Positions 24,357 to 33,685 are shown, counted from the first letter of the stretch. The stretch is 64,000 nucleotides of DNA from CAVUBL01 sp963837945 (GCA_963837945.1 CAWIQD010000013.1:1-64000); one strand, 5' to 3'. The notes: a model not told the origin generated them from the sequence alone. Numbers and translations are program-made.

Positions 24357-26174
24357 TTGCGACTCTCGACACTGGTTCTCTTGATTCCGCTCACCCTCCT
24401 GCCTCTCGGCTGTGGCCGGGACGGGCAGGATCCGCCGGCGCTCGGCCGCCTCGATCGCCCGGCTGCCGGGCGGCCGGACATCGAGCCGGTGGCGCTCGAT
24501 GCCGCCCGCTTCGAGACCTTCCTGCAAACGTCGGCCGGCAACCAGGACGCGCTCGCAGGTCTCGCCCGCCCGACGCCGTTGCGCCGTAGCCTCCAGAGCG
24601 CGTACCAGGCGCGGGGGTTCCGTCCGCTCTGGTTCCCGCGCGGTCGGCCCACCGGCGAGACGAGCGAGCTGGTCGCGGCGCTCGAAGCCGCCCCGCGCGA
24701 CGGGCTCAAGCCCGACGTCTATCGCCCGCGGCTGCTGGCCGCGCAGCTCCGGCAGGTCCGCCGGACGGAGGCCGGCGAAGAGGCCCTTTATCCAGTCGAC
24801 ACCCTCTTCTCCGAAGCGTTCCTGCTGTTCTCGCAGCACCTGAGCGTCGGCCGTGTCGATCCCGCCGAGCTCGGCCCGACCTGGCACATCGAGCGGCGCC
24901 GCCCGGACCTGGCCGCGGCGCTTGACCAGGCGACCGGCCCGGGCTCGGTGAGCGAGGTCGTCGACCGGCTCCGGCCGCCGCACCCGGAGTACCGGAGATT
25001 GCAGGATGCGCTCGAGCGCTACCGCCGGATCGCCCAGGCCGGGGGCTGGCCGGCCGTGCCGGAAGGTCCGGTGATCGAGGCCGGCGACCGTGCGCCCCGC
25101 GACCGCCTCGTGGCGCTCGCCAAGCGTCTCGAGGCGGAAGGGGACCTGGCCGAGGGCGCCGCGGTCCTGCCGCCCGCGGCCGCCAGGGCCGAAGAGCGAT
25201 CTGCGTCCCCGGCCCAGGCGGCGGCCACCGGCAGCAAGCGGAAGCCTGCGGCCGCCCCGCAGGCGCCCTACGGCGGCGAGCTCGCCCAGGCCGTGCGCCG
25301 GTTCCAGGCCCGCCTCGGGTTGACGATCGACGGCATCGTGGGCCCCGAGACGGTCGACGCGATGAACGTCACGGCCCTCGCGCGGGTGCGGCAGATCGAG
25401 CTCAACATGGAGCGCTGGCGCTGGCTGCCCGCCGACCTCGGGCCGCGCCGCCTGGAGGTCAACATCCCGGCCTTCATGCTGCGGGTGGTCGACGGCGGCC
25501 GGACCGTCTCGACCATGAAGGTCGTCGTGGGCAAGACGGGCGCCGCGACGCCGGCGTTCAGCGACTCGATGACCTACGTGGTCCTCAACCCCTACTGGAA
25601 CGTCCCCGAGAGCATCACACGCCACGAGATCGCTCCCGAGGCCGCCCGCGATCCCTCCTACCTCGCGGCCCACGGCTACGAGGTGGTGGTGGGTGGGGGC
25701 GACGGCGACGTCCGCCGGATCGGTCCGCGCTCGATCGACTGGGCCTCGGTCGCCGCCGGCGGCAGCTTCCCCTATCGGGTGCGTCAGCGCCCCGGCCCGG
25801 ACAACGCGCTCGGCCGGATCAAGTTCATGCTCCCCAACGACTACAACATCTACCTCCACGACACGCCGTCCGAGCACCTGTTCAAGAACGCGCAGCGGGA
25901 TTTCAGCCACGGCTGCGTGCGGGTCGAGCACCCCCTCGAGCTGGCGCAGTGGGTGTTCCAGGACGATCCCCGGTGGACCCGGCAACGTCTCGCCTCGGCC
26001 GTCGCGAGCGGCCGCCGCGAGTCGATCGCCCTGCCGCAGCCGATCCCGGTCTACCTCCTCTACTGGACCGCCTGGGTCGACGGCGACGGCACCACCCACT
26101 TCCGCGACGACGTCTACGGGCAGGACCAGGCGCTCGCGCAGGCCCTGGCGGCCGCCGACACGCGTCAGGGGTAG
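24357..26174 (+). CDS. L,D-transpeptidase (YcbB-like), lipoprotein
   Basis: A 605-residue cell-wall enzyme of the YkuD/YcbB class that makes 3-3 crosslinks in peptidoglycan or attaches proteins to it. The order is: signal and lipobox (LIPLTLLPLGC), an N-terminal scaffold (residues about 50-230), a peptidoglycan-binding repeat (VRRFQARLGLTIDGIVG), then the YkuD catalytic domain with HDTPSEHLF and SHGCVRVE, nucleophile Cys520. TTGGAGG just upstream favours the TTG start at 24357 over a TTG at 24339. The enzyme acts in the periplasm. Confidence 0.93.
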   Translation: MRLSTLVLLIPLTLLPLGCGRDGQDPPALGRLDRPAAGRPDIEPVALDAARFETFLQTSAGNQDALAGLARPTPLRRSLQSAYQARGFRPLWFPRGRPTGETSELVAALEAAPRDGLKPDVYRPRLLAAQLRQVRRTEAGEEALYPVDTLFSEAFLLFSQHLSVGRVDPAELGPTWHIERRRPDLAAALDQATGPGSVSEVVDRLRPPHPEYRRLQDALERYRRIAQAGGWPAVPEGPVIEAGDRAPRDRLVALAKRLEAEGDLAEGAAVLPPAAARAEERSASPAQAAATGSKRKPAAAPQAPYGGELAQAVRRFQARLGLTIDGIVGPETVDAMNVTALARVRQIELNMERWRWLPADLGPRRLEVNIPAFMLRVVDGGRTVSTMKVVVGKTGAATPAFSDSMTYVVLNPYWNVPESITRHEIAPEAARDPSYLAAHGYEVVVGGGDGDVRRIGPRSIDWASVAAGGSFPYRVRQRPGPDNALGRIKFMLPNDYNIYLHDTPSEHLFKNAQRDFSHGCVRVEHPLELAQWVFQDDPRWTRQRLASAVASGRRESIALPQPIPVYLLYWTAWVDGDGTTHFRDDVYGQDQALAQALAAADTRQG

Positions 26175-26204
26175 CTGCTCGAACCCGCGACCTCTCGGAA
26201 GAGG

Positions 26205-26353
26205 CTCGCGCAGAGGCGCAGAGGCGCAGAGACACGGATCGGTCGGGAAGTCCCTTGCGAAACAGGTGATGCCATGCTCGATCCGCGAACCGCCCAAGCC
26301 CACGAACAGGCCGAGGAACGCCCTTCCTTGGCGCCTCTGCGCCTCTGCGCGAG
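26205..26353. repeat. 150-bp element with perfect 23-bp inverted ends
   Basis: CTCGCGCAGAGGCGCAGAGG plus CGC (26205-26227) is exactly inverted at 26331-26353. The interior has no coding sequence. It lies between the convergent L,D-transpeptidase and M23 peptidase genes. Similar GCAGAGGCGCAGAG tracts occur in many bacteria as dispersed repeats. Confidence 0.8.
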
Positions 26354-26368
26354 AACCGGGCTGGGCCC

Positions 26369-27298
26369 TTACTTCTTGCCTTCCGAGCCCTCGTCCGAGC
26401 CGAAGTGGAAGCACGAAAGCGTAGGTCGGCTCGGCTTCGCCACCTCGGCAACCAGGATCTCGGCGTCGAGGCCGGCGCCGCAATCGTCCTCCGGGACCGG
26501 CAGGAAGGGCGTCACCGGCAGTCGCCTGGCGATGGCCGAGGGCGGCCCCTGCGCCTCTCCAGCCGTCGCCTGGGCCGTCTCCTCGGGACCGGGCCCGGCC
26601 CCCGCCGGTGCCACCTCGGGAGCCTTCCCGGGCCGCAGCACCTCCGGCACCACGTCCTCCTTCGAGCGCACCGGCGGGCCGGCGATCCGGGGCGCCGGCG
26701 AGGTCGCCGGGCTGGCCTCGGCGACCACCAGGCTGGGGTAGGGGTCGACCGCCGTGCCGTCCGGGCGCCGGAGCTCGAAATGGAGGTGCGAAACGGTCTG
26801 CTCGGCGTTGCCGCTGTCGCCGACGTAGCCGATCACCTGCCCGGCCCGCACCCGTGCGCCCACCCGGATGCCGCGCGCGATGCCGTAGCCCTGGCCGTCG
26901 TCGGTCCCCGGCGTGTCGTTGTTGAGGTGGATGTAGCGCGAGCGCCAGCCGTCGGTGTGGACGATCGACAGGTCGCAGCAGTTGCCGCCGCGGGTGTCGT
27001 GCATCCAGCGCACCGTGCCGTCGGCCACGGCCACCACCGGCGTGAGCTTCGGAGCCAGGATGTCGACGCCCTCGTGGTGGCGCCCGGCCGAGCGGGGATC
27101 GCCGAAGCTCTTCGTGAGCTGGGCCTTGCCGACGAGCGGAAAGACCAGCGGGTAGATCAGGGGGGCGGCGGCGCTCGAAGGCGGCGCCGGCGCCACCGAG
27201 ACGCTGGCCGCGGCGAGCAGCACGAGGAAGGCGGCGAGGCTCCTGGGGGCGCGGGAGTCGGTCACGAGAGGTCTGCCGGTCGGAGGCGGCGCCTTCAC
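26369..27298 (-). CDS. M23-family peptidoglycan endopeptidase
   Basis: A protein of about 309 residues with an N-terminal hydrophobic signal (SLAAFLVLLAAASVSV) and an M23 (lysostaphin/LytM-type) domain. Zinc-ligand motifs are present: HHEGVDILAP and, later, HLHFELRRPDG. The C-terminal 110 residues are low-complexity, rich in Pro and Ala. The GTG at 27298 overlaps the stop of the antiporter gene as GTGA, suggesting coupling; a GTG at 27265 would place the signal peptide closer to the start. It is probably a periplasmic cell-wall hydrolase. Confidence 0.88.
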   Translation of the reverse strand: MKAPPPTGRPLVTDSRAPRSLAAFLVLLAAASVSVAPAPPSSAAAPLIYPLVFPLVGKAQLTKSFGDPRSAGRHHEGVDILAPKLTPVVAVADGTVRWMHDTRGGNCCDLSIVHTDGWRSRYIHLNNDTPGTDDGQGYGIARGIRVGARVRAGQVIGYVGDSGNAEQTVSHLHFELRRPDGTAVDPYPSLVVAEASPATSPAPRIAGPPVRSKEDVVPEVLRPGKAPEVAPAGAGPGPEETAQATAGEAQGPPSAIARRLPVTPFLPVPEDDCGAGLDAEILVAEVAKPSRPTLSCFHFGSDEGSEGKK

Positions 27299-28383
27299 GA
27301 CGCCGGCAGGAAGTAGAACACGATCGCCAGGATCAGGTAGACCGCCAGGAGCTGCACGCCCTCGAGCCAGTTGGACCGGCCGTCGCCCGCGATCTGGCCG
27401 GTGATCAGGATTGCCAGGCCGACGGCGATCACCTCGGCCGGAGTGAACACGAGATCCATCGGCGTCGGGCCGACGAAGAGGCTCGCGAAGACCAGCAGCG
27501 GGGCGACGAAGAGGGCGACCTGGATCGAGCTGCCGATGGCGATCCCCACCGCCAGGTCCATCCGGTTGCGCAGCGCCATCATCACCGCCGTCGAGTGCTC
27601 CGCCGCATTGCCCACCACCGCCACCACGATCACCCCGACGAACACCTCGGTCATCCCGAGGTCGCGTGCCGCCATCTCGACCGAGCCCACAAGGATCTCG
27701 CTCACCCACCCGATCAGGGCCGCCGAGACGGTGAGCACCGCGAGGGAGCGCCGCAGGCTCCAGCCGCCGTGGGCGGAACGGTCCTCGAGCGCGGCCGCCT
27801 CCGCGCCGGCCCCGTCGAAGAGCTGCCGGTGGGTGCGCAGCGAGAAGAGCAGCATCAGGCCGTAGGTGACCAGGAGGACGACCGCGATCTCCTCCGAGAG
27901 CGCGCGCTCCGAGCCGGCGGCGCCGGGCCCGGCAAGGTGATGGAAGGCGGCCGGCATGACCAGGGCGATCGCCGCGAGCGTGAGCATCGTCGCCTGGATC
28001 CGGGCGCCTCCGACGTTGAACTCCTGGCTCTCGTAGCGCACCCCGCCGGCGAGGATCGCCGCGCCCGTCACCAGCAGGACGTTCCCCAGAATCGAGCCGG
28101 TGATCGACGCCTTGACCACGTCGGTCAGGCCGCCGTGCAAGGCGAACAGGGCGATGATCAGCTCGGCGGCATTGCCGAAGGTGGCGTTGAGCAGGCCGCC
28201 CACCCCTTCGCCGGTGCGCGCGGCCAGGTGCTCGGTCGCCTTGCCCAGCCAGCCGGCGAGCGGCACGACCGCCAGGCAGGAGACCAGGAAGATCGGGGTG
28301 TGGAGCTCGGGTGCGAAGAGCTCCAGGCCGATCGCCGTGGGCACGAAGACCAGCAGCCAGTCGAGGGACGGTCGGACCTTCAT
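27295..28383 (-). CDS. CaCA-family calcium/cation:proton antiporter
   Basis: A 362-residue, 11-helix inner-membrane antiporter of the CaCA (CAX-type) family. Both alpha repeats are visible: GLLNATFGNAAELIIALFAL in the N half and VVGNAAEHSTAVMMALRN in the C half. The size matches bacterial and plant-type CAX proteins that exchange calcium or other divalent cations for protons. It begins divergently from the polyprenyl synthase gene and overlaps the M23 peptidase start. Confidence 0.94.
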   Translation of the reverse strand: MKVRPSLDWLLVFVPTAIGLELFAPELHTPIFLVSCLAVVPLAGWLGKATEHLAARTGEGVGGLLNATFGNAAELIIALFALHGGLTDVVKASITGSILGNVLLVTGAAILAGGVRYESQEFNVGGARIQATMLTLAAIALVMPAAFHHLAGPGAAGSERALSEEIAVVLLVTYGLMLLFSLRTHRQLFDGAGAEAAALEDRSAHGGWSLRRSLAVLTVSAALIGWVSEILVGSVEMAARDLGMTEVFVGVIVVAVVGNAAEHSTAVMMALRNRMDLAVGIAIGSSIQVALFVAPLLVFASLFVGPTPMDLVFTPAEVIAVGLAILITGQIAGDGRSNWLEGVQLLAVYLILAIVFYFLPAS

Positions 28384-28473
28384 GGCGAGGGCCGATCGTA
28401 TCGGATCTCCCTCTCACCCGGCGTCGTGCCGTCACGATGCGTCCCGCGGGGCGGGGCTTCGTGACCGATCCAC

Positions 28474-28479
28474 TATACT
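28474..28479 (+). promoter_or_regulatory. -10 box (TATACT) close to polyprenyl synthase start
   Basis: TATACT ends 6 bases before the ATG at 28486. Initiation from it would give a leaderless transcript. No convincing -35 is seen. Confidence 0.5.
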
Positions 28480-28485
28480 TCCCGG

Positions 28486-29508
28486 ATGCTGCACGAGCGC
28501 CCCGACGCGGACCTGCTGGAGCTCGCCGTCGACCTCGAAGCCTTCGTCGGCCAGGTCGAGCAGGCCCTCGCGAGAGCCCTCGACGCCGGCACCACCGCCG
28601 GCCCAGAGGGTCCCGAGGTGCTCATGGAGGCGGCCCGGAACCTGTGCCTGGCCGGCGCCGCGAAGCGGGCGCGCCCCCGTCTGACCTACCTCTTCGGCCG
28701 CGCCATCGAGGCGCCGATCGAAGCCCTCGTCGACGTCGCCGTGGCGGGCGAGCTGATCCACGCCGGGAGCCTGCTCCACGACGACGTGGTCGACGGCGCC
28801 GAGACCCGGCGCGGGCGCCCGACCGCCAACGCCCTGTGGAGCGCCACGGCGGCGGTCCTGGCCGGCGACCTGGTGCTGACCCTGGCCTTCGTCCAGCTGC
28901 GGACGCGCCCGCGGGTCATCACCACCGAGGCGGTCGAGACGATCGCCACCATGACCCGGGGCGTGATGGCCGAGGTGCTCGCCCGGGGCCGGGTGGAGCT
29001 GCCGCTCGCCCAGTGGCGCGAGATCGTCCAGGGCAAGACCGGCTCGCTCTTCTCCTGGTGCGGCCGCTCCGCCGGCCGCCTGGTGGACGACGGCGAGGCC
29101 GCCCGCCGCTTCGGCGAGTGCGCCGGCCACCTGGGCGTCGCCTTCCAGCTTGCCGACGACCTGCTCGACCTCCAGCGGCTGGGCACCGGCAAGGACGCGT
29201 TCTCCGACATCCTCAACCGCGAGCCCACCTTCCCCATCCTGGTCGCCGCCAGCCGCTCGGACGCGGTGCGTCGCGAGGTCACGCGCCTGTGGAACGCGCC
29301 CCGGGTGACGCCCGAGGACGCCGAGGCCCTGGGCCGCGCGGTCCTCGCCACCGGCGCTGGCGCCGAGACGGTCGACCGCCTGCGCCACGAGGTGGACCGG
29401 GCGATGGAGGCGCTCGAGCCGTTTGCCAAGCGTCCGGGCGGCCGCGAGATCGTCGCCTGGAGCCGCGAGCTCGAGGAGCGGGCGCACCGGTCGTTGATGA
29501 GCGGTTAG
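28486..29508 (+). CDS. Polyprenyl diphosphate synthase
   Basis: A 340-residue trans-isoprenyl diphosphate synthase. The first aspartate-rich motif is DDVVD (residues 99-103, followed by GAETRRGRPTA), and the second is DDLLD (residues 224-228). Such enzymes build C20-C50 allylic chains for quinones or carotenoids. Chain length cannot be read safely from sequence. Size and the absence of a signal peptide fit a soluble enzyme. The transcript may be leaderless. Confidence 0.93.
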   Translation: MLHERPDADLLELAVDLEAFVGQVEQALARALDAGTTAGPEGPEVLMEAARNLCLAGAAKRARPRLTYLFGRAIEAPIEALVDVAVAGELIHAGSLLHDDVVDGAETRRGRPTANALWSATAAVLAGDLVLTLAFVQLRTRPRVITTEAVETIATMTRGVMAEVLARGRVELPLAQWREIVQGKTGSLFSWCGRSAGRLVDDGEAARRFGECAGHLGVAFQLADDLLDLQRLGTGKDAFSDILNREPTFPILVAASRSDAVRREVTRLWNAPRVTPEDAEALGRAVLATGAGAETVDRLRHEVDRAMEALEPFAKRPGGREIVAWSRELEERAHRSLMSG

Positions 29509-29536
29509 GCCCCGGCGCAGGCGCTACCAGCAGGCG

Positions 29537-32500
29537 CTACCAGTCGACCGGGAGACGGATCCGGCCCCGCTCCCGGTGCCGGAAGGCGACGAAACCCTCC
29601 CGCCGCCCGTGCAAGTAGAGGTCCCGCGTCAGCTCGACGTCTTTCCGGCAGTACGCCTCGACCAGGTCGAGCCGCCCCTGGCGCACCCACTCCAGGCACT
29701 GCAACCCGTCGCCCGACTTCGCCGCCCCCAGGGTCTCCTGCGCCAGGTGATCGAGACCCACCCGGAAGCCGATCCGCCGGTGCACGTCCTCCAGCAGGTC
29801 GAGCGTCGGCAGCATGCGCGCATAGTCCACCCCGGTGTAGCCGGAGAGCACCCGATAGTCGAAGCGTTTGACGTTGAACCCGATCACCCGCGTCGCCGTC
29901 GCCAGGAGCTCGGCGAGCTCCCCCACCCGCACCTCGGGAAACACCTCGAAGCGCCCCTCCTCGAGCACCAGCGCGACCCCCACGGCGATCCCCATGCGGT
30001 GGCAGTTGCCCCAGCCGCCCACCTCCTCGGCCGAGCGCAGGGTCTCGAGATCGAAGACCACGGTGACCGGCAGGACCTCGCGCGCCCCGGCCGGCCGCGG
30101 CCGTGGCGGCGCCTCCGGTCCGGCGGCGGCGGTCGACGGTGCGGGCGCCGGTCCGGGCGCCTCGACCGCGGGCGGTGTCGCCGGCATCGGCGGCCGAGCC
30201 GGCGCGGAGGGCTCGGAGGGCCTCGCCGGGGCGGGAGCGACCGTCGTCCCCTCCGGCACCGCCACCGGCTCCTCCCGGCCGAGGAGCAGGCGCAGCACCC
30301 GCGCGGCGCCCGCCTTGTCGAGCGGCCGGTTGCCGTTGCCGCACTTCGGCGACTGGATGCACGAGGGGCAGCCCGCCTCGCAGGCGCACCCCGCGACCAG
30401 GTCGAGCACGTGGGCCAGCAGCTCGGGCAGCTCGCCAAAGCCGCGCTCGGCGATCCCCACGCCGCCGGGGTGCCCGTCGTAGACGAAGACCGCCCCCTGC
30501 TCGAGCTGCGGGTGCCGGTGGTAGGAGATCCCGCCGATGTCCCCCCGGTCGCAGAGCGCCAGGAGCGGGAAGAGCGAGATCGCCGCGTGCTCGGTGGCGT
30601 GGAGGGAACCCAGGAAGTGCTCCTGGTGGCGGCGGAGCGTCTCCTCGAAGGCGCGCGGCGCGAGCCACCAGAGGCCGACGGTCTCGAAGCGCACCGGCGG
30701 CAGCTCCAGGGGCTGCTGGTCGATCACCTCTTGACTCTGGATCCGCTTGCGCTCGAAGCCGACCACCCGCTCGGTCACCCGCAGGCGGCCGAGGAAGGCA
30801 TGGAGGCCGTCGCCGTCCCGCCGCTCGTCGACGGCCTCGAGGATCTCCGTCTCCTTCTCGGTCAAGGGCGTCGTGAAGTGGTCGAAGCGCCCCCGGCGGG
30901 CGATCACGTGCCGGTGATCGAGGTCGAGCACCTCGACCTGGTACTGGCGCCCGCGGTGCAGGTAGACCGCACCCGGATGGCATTCGTGGAGCACCCGCAC
31001 GCCGTCGACCGTGCCCACCATCTCCCCGGTCTCGACGTCGACGATGTCGTAGGTCGCACCGGTCCCCCTCAGGTTGACGTCGCGCTGGGGCCGGCGGCGC
31101 GGCGAGAACACCTCGGTGCCGTCGGCCGAGGCGAGCAGGCGGCTCTCGGCGACCAGCCGGTCGACCAGGGTGCCGTGGCGCCCGAGATAGCCGCCTTGGG
31201 CGCCGTCGCGCTCGCGGGTGAGGGCGAGCTCGGCCGCGGCGCAGACCAGGTGCGCCCGGGTGACCGGCTCGTTGCCCGGGTCGACGATCAGCCGCTCGCA
31301 AGGCCGCTCCAGGAACTCCTCCGGGTGGTCGAGGAAGTACTGGTCGAGGGCGTCGGGCATGGCGACCAGGGCGGTCAGGCTCTCGCGCGCCCCGCGCCCG
31401 GCCCGGCCCGAGCGCTGCCAGGTGGCCATCATGCTCCCCGGGTAGCCCACCAGCACGCAGGCGTCGAGCCCGCCGACGTCGATCCCCATCTCGAGGGCCG
31501 AGGTGGAGATCACCCCGGCGAGCTCGCCCGAGAAGAGGCGCGCCTCGATCTCGCGGCGCTCCTCGGCGAGGAACCCGGAGCGGTAGCTCGCCACCCGCCG
31601 GGCGAGCTCCGGCCGCTGCCGGCGCAGCCACGAGTACAGGAGCTCGGTCACCCGCCGGGCCTTGGTGAAGACGATCGTCTTGGCCCCCGACTCGAGGAGC
31701 TCGACGAACAGGTTGAGCGCCGTCGTGTACGGGCTCGCCTCGGGCCGGAAGAGAAGCATGTGGCGCCCCTGGCGCGGGGCCCCGGAGACGTCGACGACGT
31801 GGAACGGCCGGCCGGCGAGGGCTTCGGCGAACTCGGCGGCGTTGGCGGCGGTCGCCGAGGAGGCGATGAGCACCGGGTTCGAGCCCTCCGCTCGGCACAG
31901 GCGCAGGAAGCGCTGGAGGACGTGGTGGAAGTGCGAGCCGAAGATGCCGCGGTAGGTGTGGAGCTCGTCGACGACGATCCAGCGCAGGTCCCGGAGGAAC
32001 CCCGACCAGCCGGTCCACGAGCCGAGGATCCCCAGGTGGAGCATGTCCGGGTTGGTGACCAGCACGCGCGGCGGCGAGCGGCGGATCTTCGCCCTCTCCG
32101 AGCTCGAGGTGTCGCCGTCGTAGATCGCGGCGCGGGCCGTCTCCGGCGCCAGGCCCGCGGCTTCGGCGAGGGCGTCGAGCTTGCCCCGCTGGTCCTGGCC
32201 CAGGGCCTTGAGGGGAAAGAGATAGAGCGCCTTGCCCGGTCCGCCGCGCAGGGCCTCGACGAGCGGCGGCAGGTGGAAGACCAAGGACTTGCCCGACGCC
32301 GTCGGGGTGGTGATCAGGACGTCCTCGCCCCGCGCGACCGCCTCGAGCCCCGCGACCTGGTGGGCGAAGAGGCGCGAGACCCCGGAGGCCGCGAGCGCCC
32401 GGGCGAGAGGCTCGGGCAAGGGCGCGGAGAGCTCGCCGAAGTGGGCCGGCTCGGCCGCGAGGCGGGTCGAGTAGATCAGCTCCGGCCCTAGCCGCTCGTG

Positions 32501-32551
32501 TGCGCGCAGCGCCTCGACCAGAGTGGCCAGCGAGAGCTCGTCCGTCTTCAT
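29537..32551 (-). CDS. MrfA-like DEAD/DUF1998 helicase fused to MrfB-like exonuclease
   Basis: A 1004-residue protein combining two repair activities. Residues about 60-450 are a superfamily 2 helicase with TASGKS (84-89), DELH (195-198) and SGRAGRGARESL. The DUF1998 region ends in a cysteine cluster (GCACEAGCPSCIQSPKCGNG) typical of MrfA (YprA). After a proline-rich linker (about 755-830), residues 832-1004 form a DEDD exonuclease: FDLET, GFNVKRFDY, and YCRKDVELT. In Bacillus, MrfA and MrfB are separate proteins acting together on mitomycin-type damage; here they are one chain. Confidence 0.92.
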   Translation of the reverse strand: MKTDELSLATLVEALRAHERLGPELIYSTRLAAEPAHFGELSAPLPEPLARALAASGVSRLFAHQVAGLEAVARGEDVLITTPTASGKSLVFHLPPLVEALRGGPGKALYLFPLKALGQDQRGKLDALAEAAGLAPETARAAIYDGDTSSSERAKIRRSPPRVLVTNPDMLHLGILGSWTGWSGFLRDLRWIVVDELHTYRGIFGSHFHHVLQRFLRLCRAEGSNPVLIASSATAANAAEFAEALAGRPFHVVDVSGAPRQGRHMLLFRPEASPYTTALNLFVELLESGAKTIVFTKARRVTELLYSWLRRQRPELARRVASYRSGFLAEERREIEARLFSGELAGVISTSALEMGIDVGGLDACVLVGYPGSMMATWQRSGRAGRGARESLTALVAMPDALDQYFLDHPEEFLERPCERLIVDPGNEPVTRAHLVCAAAELALTRERDGAQGGYLGRHGTLVDRLVAESRLLASADGTEVFSPRRRPQRDVNLRGTGATYDIVDVETGEMVGTVDGVRVLHECHPGAVYLHRGRQYQVEVLDLDHRHVIARRGRFDHFTTPLTEKETEILEAVDERRDGDGLHAFLGRLRVTERVVGFERKRIQSQEVIDQQPLELPPVRFETVGLWWLAPRAFEETLRRHQEHFLGSLHATEHAAISLFPLLALCDRGDIGGISYHRHPQLEQGAVFVYDGHPGGVGIAERGFGELPELLAHVLDLVAGCACEAGCPSCIQSPKCGNGNRPLDKAGAARVLRLLLGREEPVAVPEGTTVAPAPARPSEPSAPARPPMPATPPAVEAPGPAPAPSTAAAGPEAPPRPRPAGAREVLPVTVVFDLETLRSAEEVGGWGNCHRMGIAVGVALVLEEGRFEVFPEVRVGELAELLATATRVIGFNVKRFDYRVLSGYTGVDYARMLPTLDLLEDVHRRIGFRVGLDHLAQETLGAAKSGDGLQCLEWVRQGRLDLVEAYCRKDVELTRDLYLHGRREGFVAFRHRERGRIRLPVDW

Positions 32552-32615
32552 CCCGCGATCAGTCTACCCGCGCTCGCGGCGGGCCGGGGGTTCGGAGCCC
32601 GCGTCGCCGGTCGCC

Positions 32616-32636
32616 CGGCCGAGACAGAGCTCGGCC
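32616..32636 (+). repeat. REP family A palindrome, partial
   Basis: CGGCCGAGACAGAGCTCGGCC, missing the usual CGCTTCATGG flank. It is the first of three family A copies in the helicase-lepB gap. Confidence 0.75.
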
Positions 32637-32707
32637 TGGGGACCGTTTAGGGCGAGGATTCGGCGACGGCTTCGGTGGGGCGCTCGGTGCTCCCCGAACC
32701 GGTCGCC

Positions 32708-32729
32708 CGGCCGAGACAGAGCTCGGCCG
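32708..32729 (+). repeat. REP family A palindrome
   Basis: A full copy with GTCGCC before and CTTCATGGGTT after. Its orientation matches 32616. Confidence 0.8.
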
Positions 32730-32791
32730 CTTCATGGGTTCGGAGGGCAGGGGAAGTGCTTCATCCCTTCGGAGGGCAAGGGCGCTTGAAG

Positions 32792-32813
32792 CGGCCGACC
32801 TCTGCGTCGGCCG
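32792..32813 (-). repeat. REP family A palindrome, diverged inverted copy
   Basis: CGGCCGACCTCTGCGTCGGCCG, inverted relative to 32708 and with two changes that keep the stem paired. Compensating changes suggest that the hairpin itself matters. Confidence 0.75.
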
Positions 32814-32819
32814 TGCCGC

Positions 32820-32923
32820 GGAGTCCGACCCGGGGCAGCGCGGTCCATGCCGAGGCGCGGCTCCTCCGCCCCGAAGTTCTGGCAAGCCGCGCCGTCCGCA
32901 AGCGCGAGAGCCCCCGCCCCGTC
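32820..32923 (-). repeat. Family D repeat adjoining the lepB stop
   Basis: About 100 bp sharing GCGGTCCATGCCGAGGCGCG, AGCCGCGCCGTCCGCAAGCGC and a GCCCCCGCCCC end with the copy after ompA (34012-34095). The repeat runs right up to the stop codon at 32924. Confidence 0.75.
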
Positions 32924-33685
32924 TCAGTACTCGAGCGCCTCGAAGAACCGATGTGGCCGAAAATGCAACCCCGCCTGGTGGTGATCCACCGAGAACGCCA
33001 CCCCCAGCGCCTGGCCCAGGATCAGCCCGCGCGGCACGAACCCGATCACCCGCGAGTCCCGGCTCTCGTCCCGGTTGTCCCCCATCATGAAGTACTCGCC
33101 CTTCGGCACCGCGATCGGCCCGAAGTCCTCGAGCGGCGAGTGGAGGTCCGGCGTCACCATCACCGGGTGCTTCTCGCCATCGAGCTCCTCCCAGGCGAGA
33201 TAGCGCCGCAGCGGCTGGTTCGGCCGGAGACGCGCCGCGATCGCCGGGTCGATCGCCTCGTACTGGGCCGGCTCGCCGTTGACGAAGAGGTGGTTGTCGC
33301 GCAGGGTCAAGACATCCCCCGGCAGCCCGATCACCCGCTTGATCAGCCGCCGCCCGTCCTCCGGCGAGAGCAGGACGACGATGTCGCCCCGGTGCGGATC
33401 GTCCCACTCGGCGAGGCGCCAGGTGGTGAACGGGACCTTCAGGTCGTAGGCGATCTTGTTCACGAACACCCGGTCACCCTCGAGGATCGTCGGCTTCATC
33501 GAGCCGGTCGGCACGTCGTTCCAGTCGGCGACCGCGGAGCGAAAGGAGGACAGGGCGACCAGGAGCACGATGAGCGGCCGCGCCCAGTCCCACACCGCCC
33601 GCAGGCGCGACGGCCGGGCAGAGGGCAGCGCGGAAGGCTCGACGGGCGCGGATTCGGAGGAGGGTTCGAGGGTGGGCTCGGTCAT
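32924..33685 (-). CDS. lepB: Signal peptidase I
   Basis: A 253-residue type I signal peptidase. The catalytic pair is visible as Ser62 (VPTGSMKPTILEGD) and Lys116 (RRLIKRVIGLPGD), followed by the box E segment MGDNRDESRDSR. A single N-terminal membrane segment (residues about 35-52) follows a disordered, Pro/Ser-rich leader. It cleaves signal peptides on the periplasmic face. Its mRNA 5' and 3' ends both carry dispersed repeats. Confidence 0.96.
   Translation of the reverse strand: MTEPTLEPSSESAPVEPSALPSARPSRLRAVWDWARPLIVLLVALSSFRSAVADWNDVPTGSMKPTILEGDRVFVNKIAYDLKVPFTTWRLAEWDDPHRGDIVVLLSPEDGRRLIKRVIGLPGDVLTLRDNHLFVNGEPAQYEAIDPAIAARLRPNQPLRRYLAWEELDGEKHPVMVTPDLHSPLEDFGPIAVPKGEYFMMGDNRDESRDSRVIGFVPRGLILGQALGVAFSVDHHQAGLHFRPHRFFEALEY

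Noticed and set aside
26178..26200. CTCGAACCCGCGACCTC, resembling a reverse-strand tRNA T-arm
   Set aside because: The complementary T-stem does not form and no anticodon or acceptor arm is nearby.
29576..32491. A 971-codon open frame opposite the helicase
   Set aside because: An antisense shadow caused by high GC; the helicase reading has complete motifs and the shadow has none.
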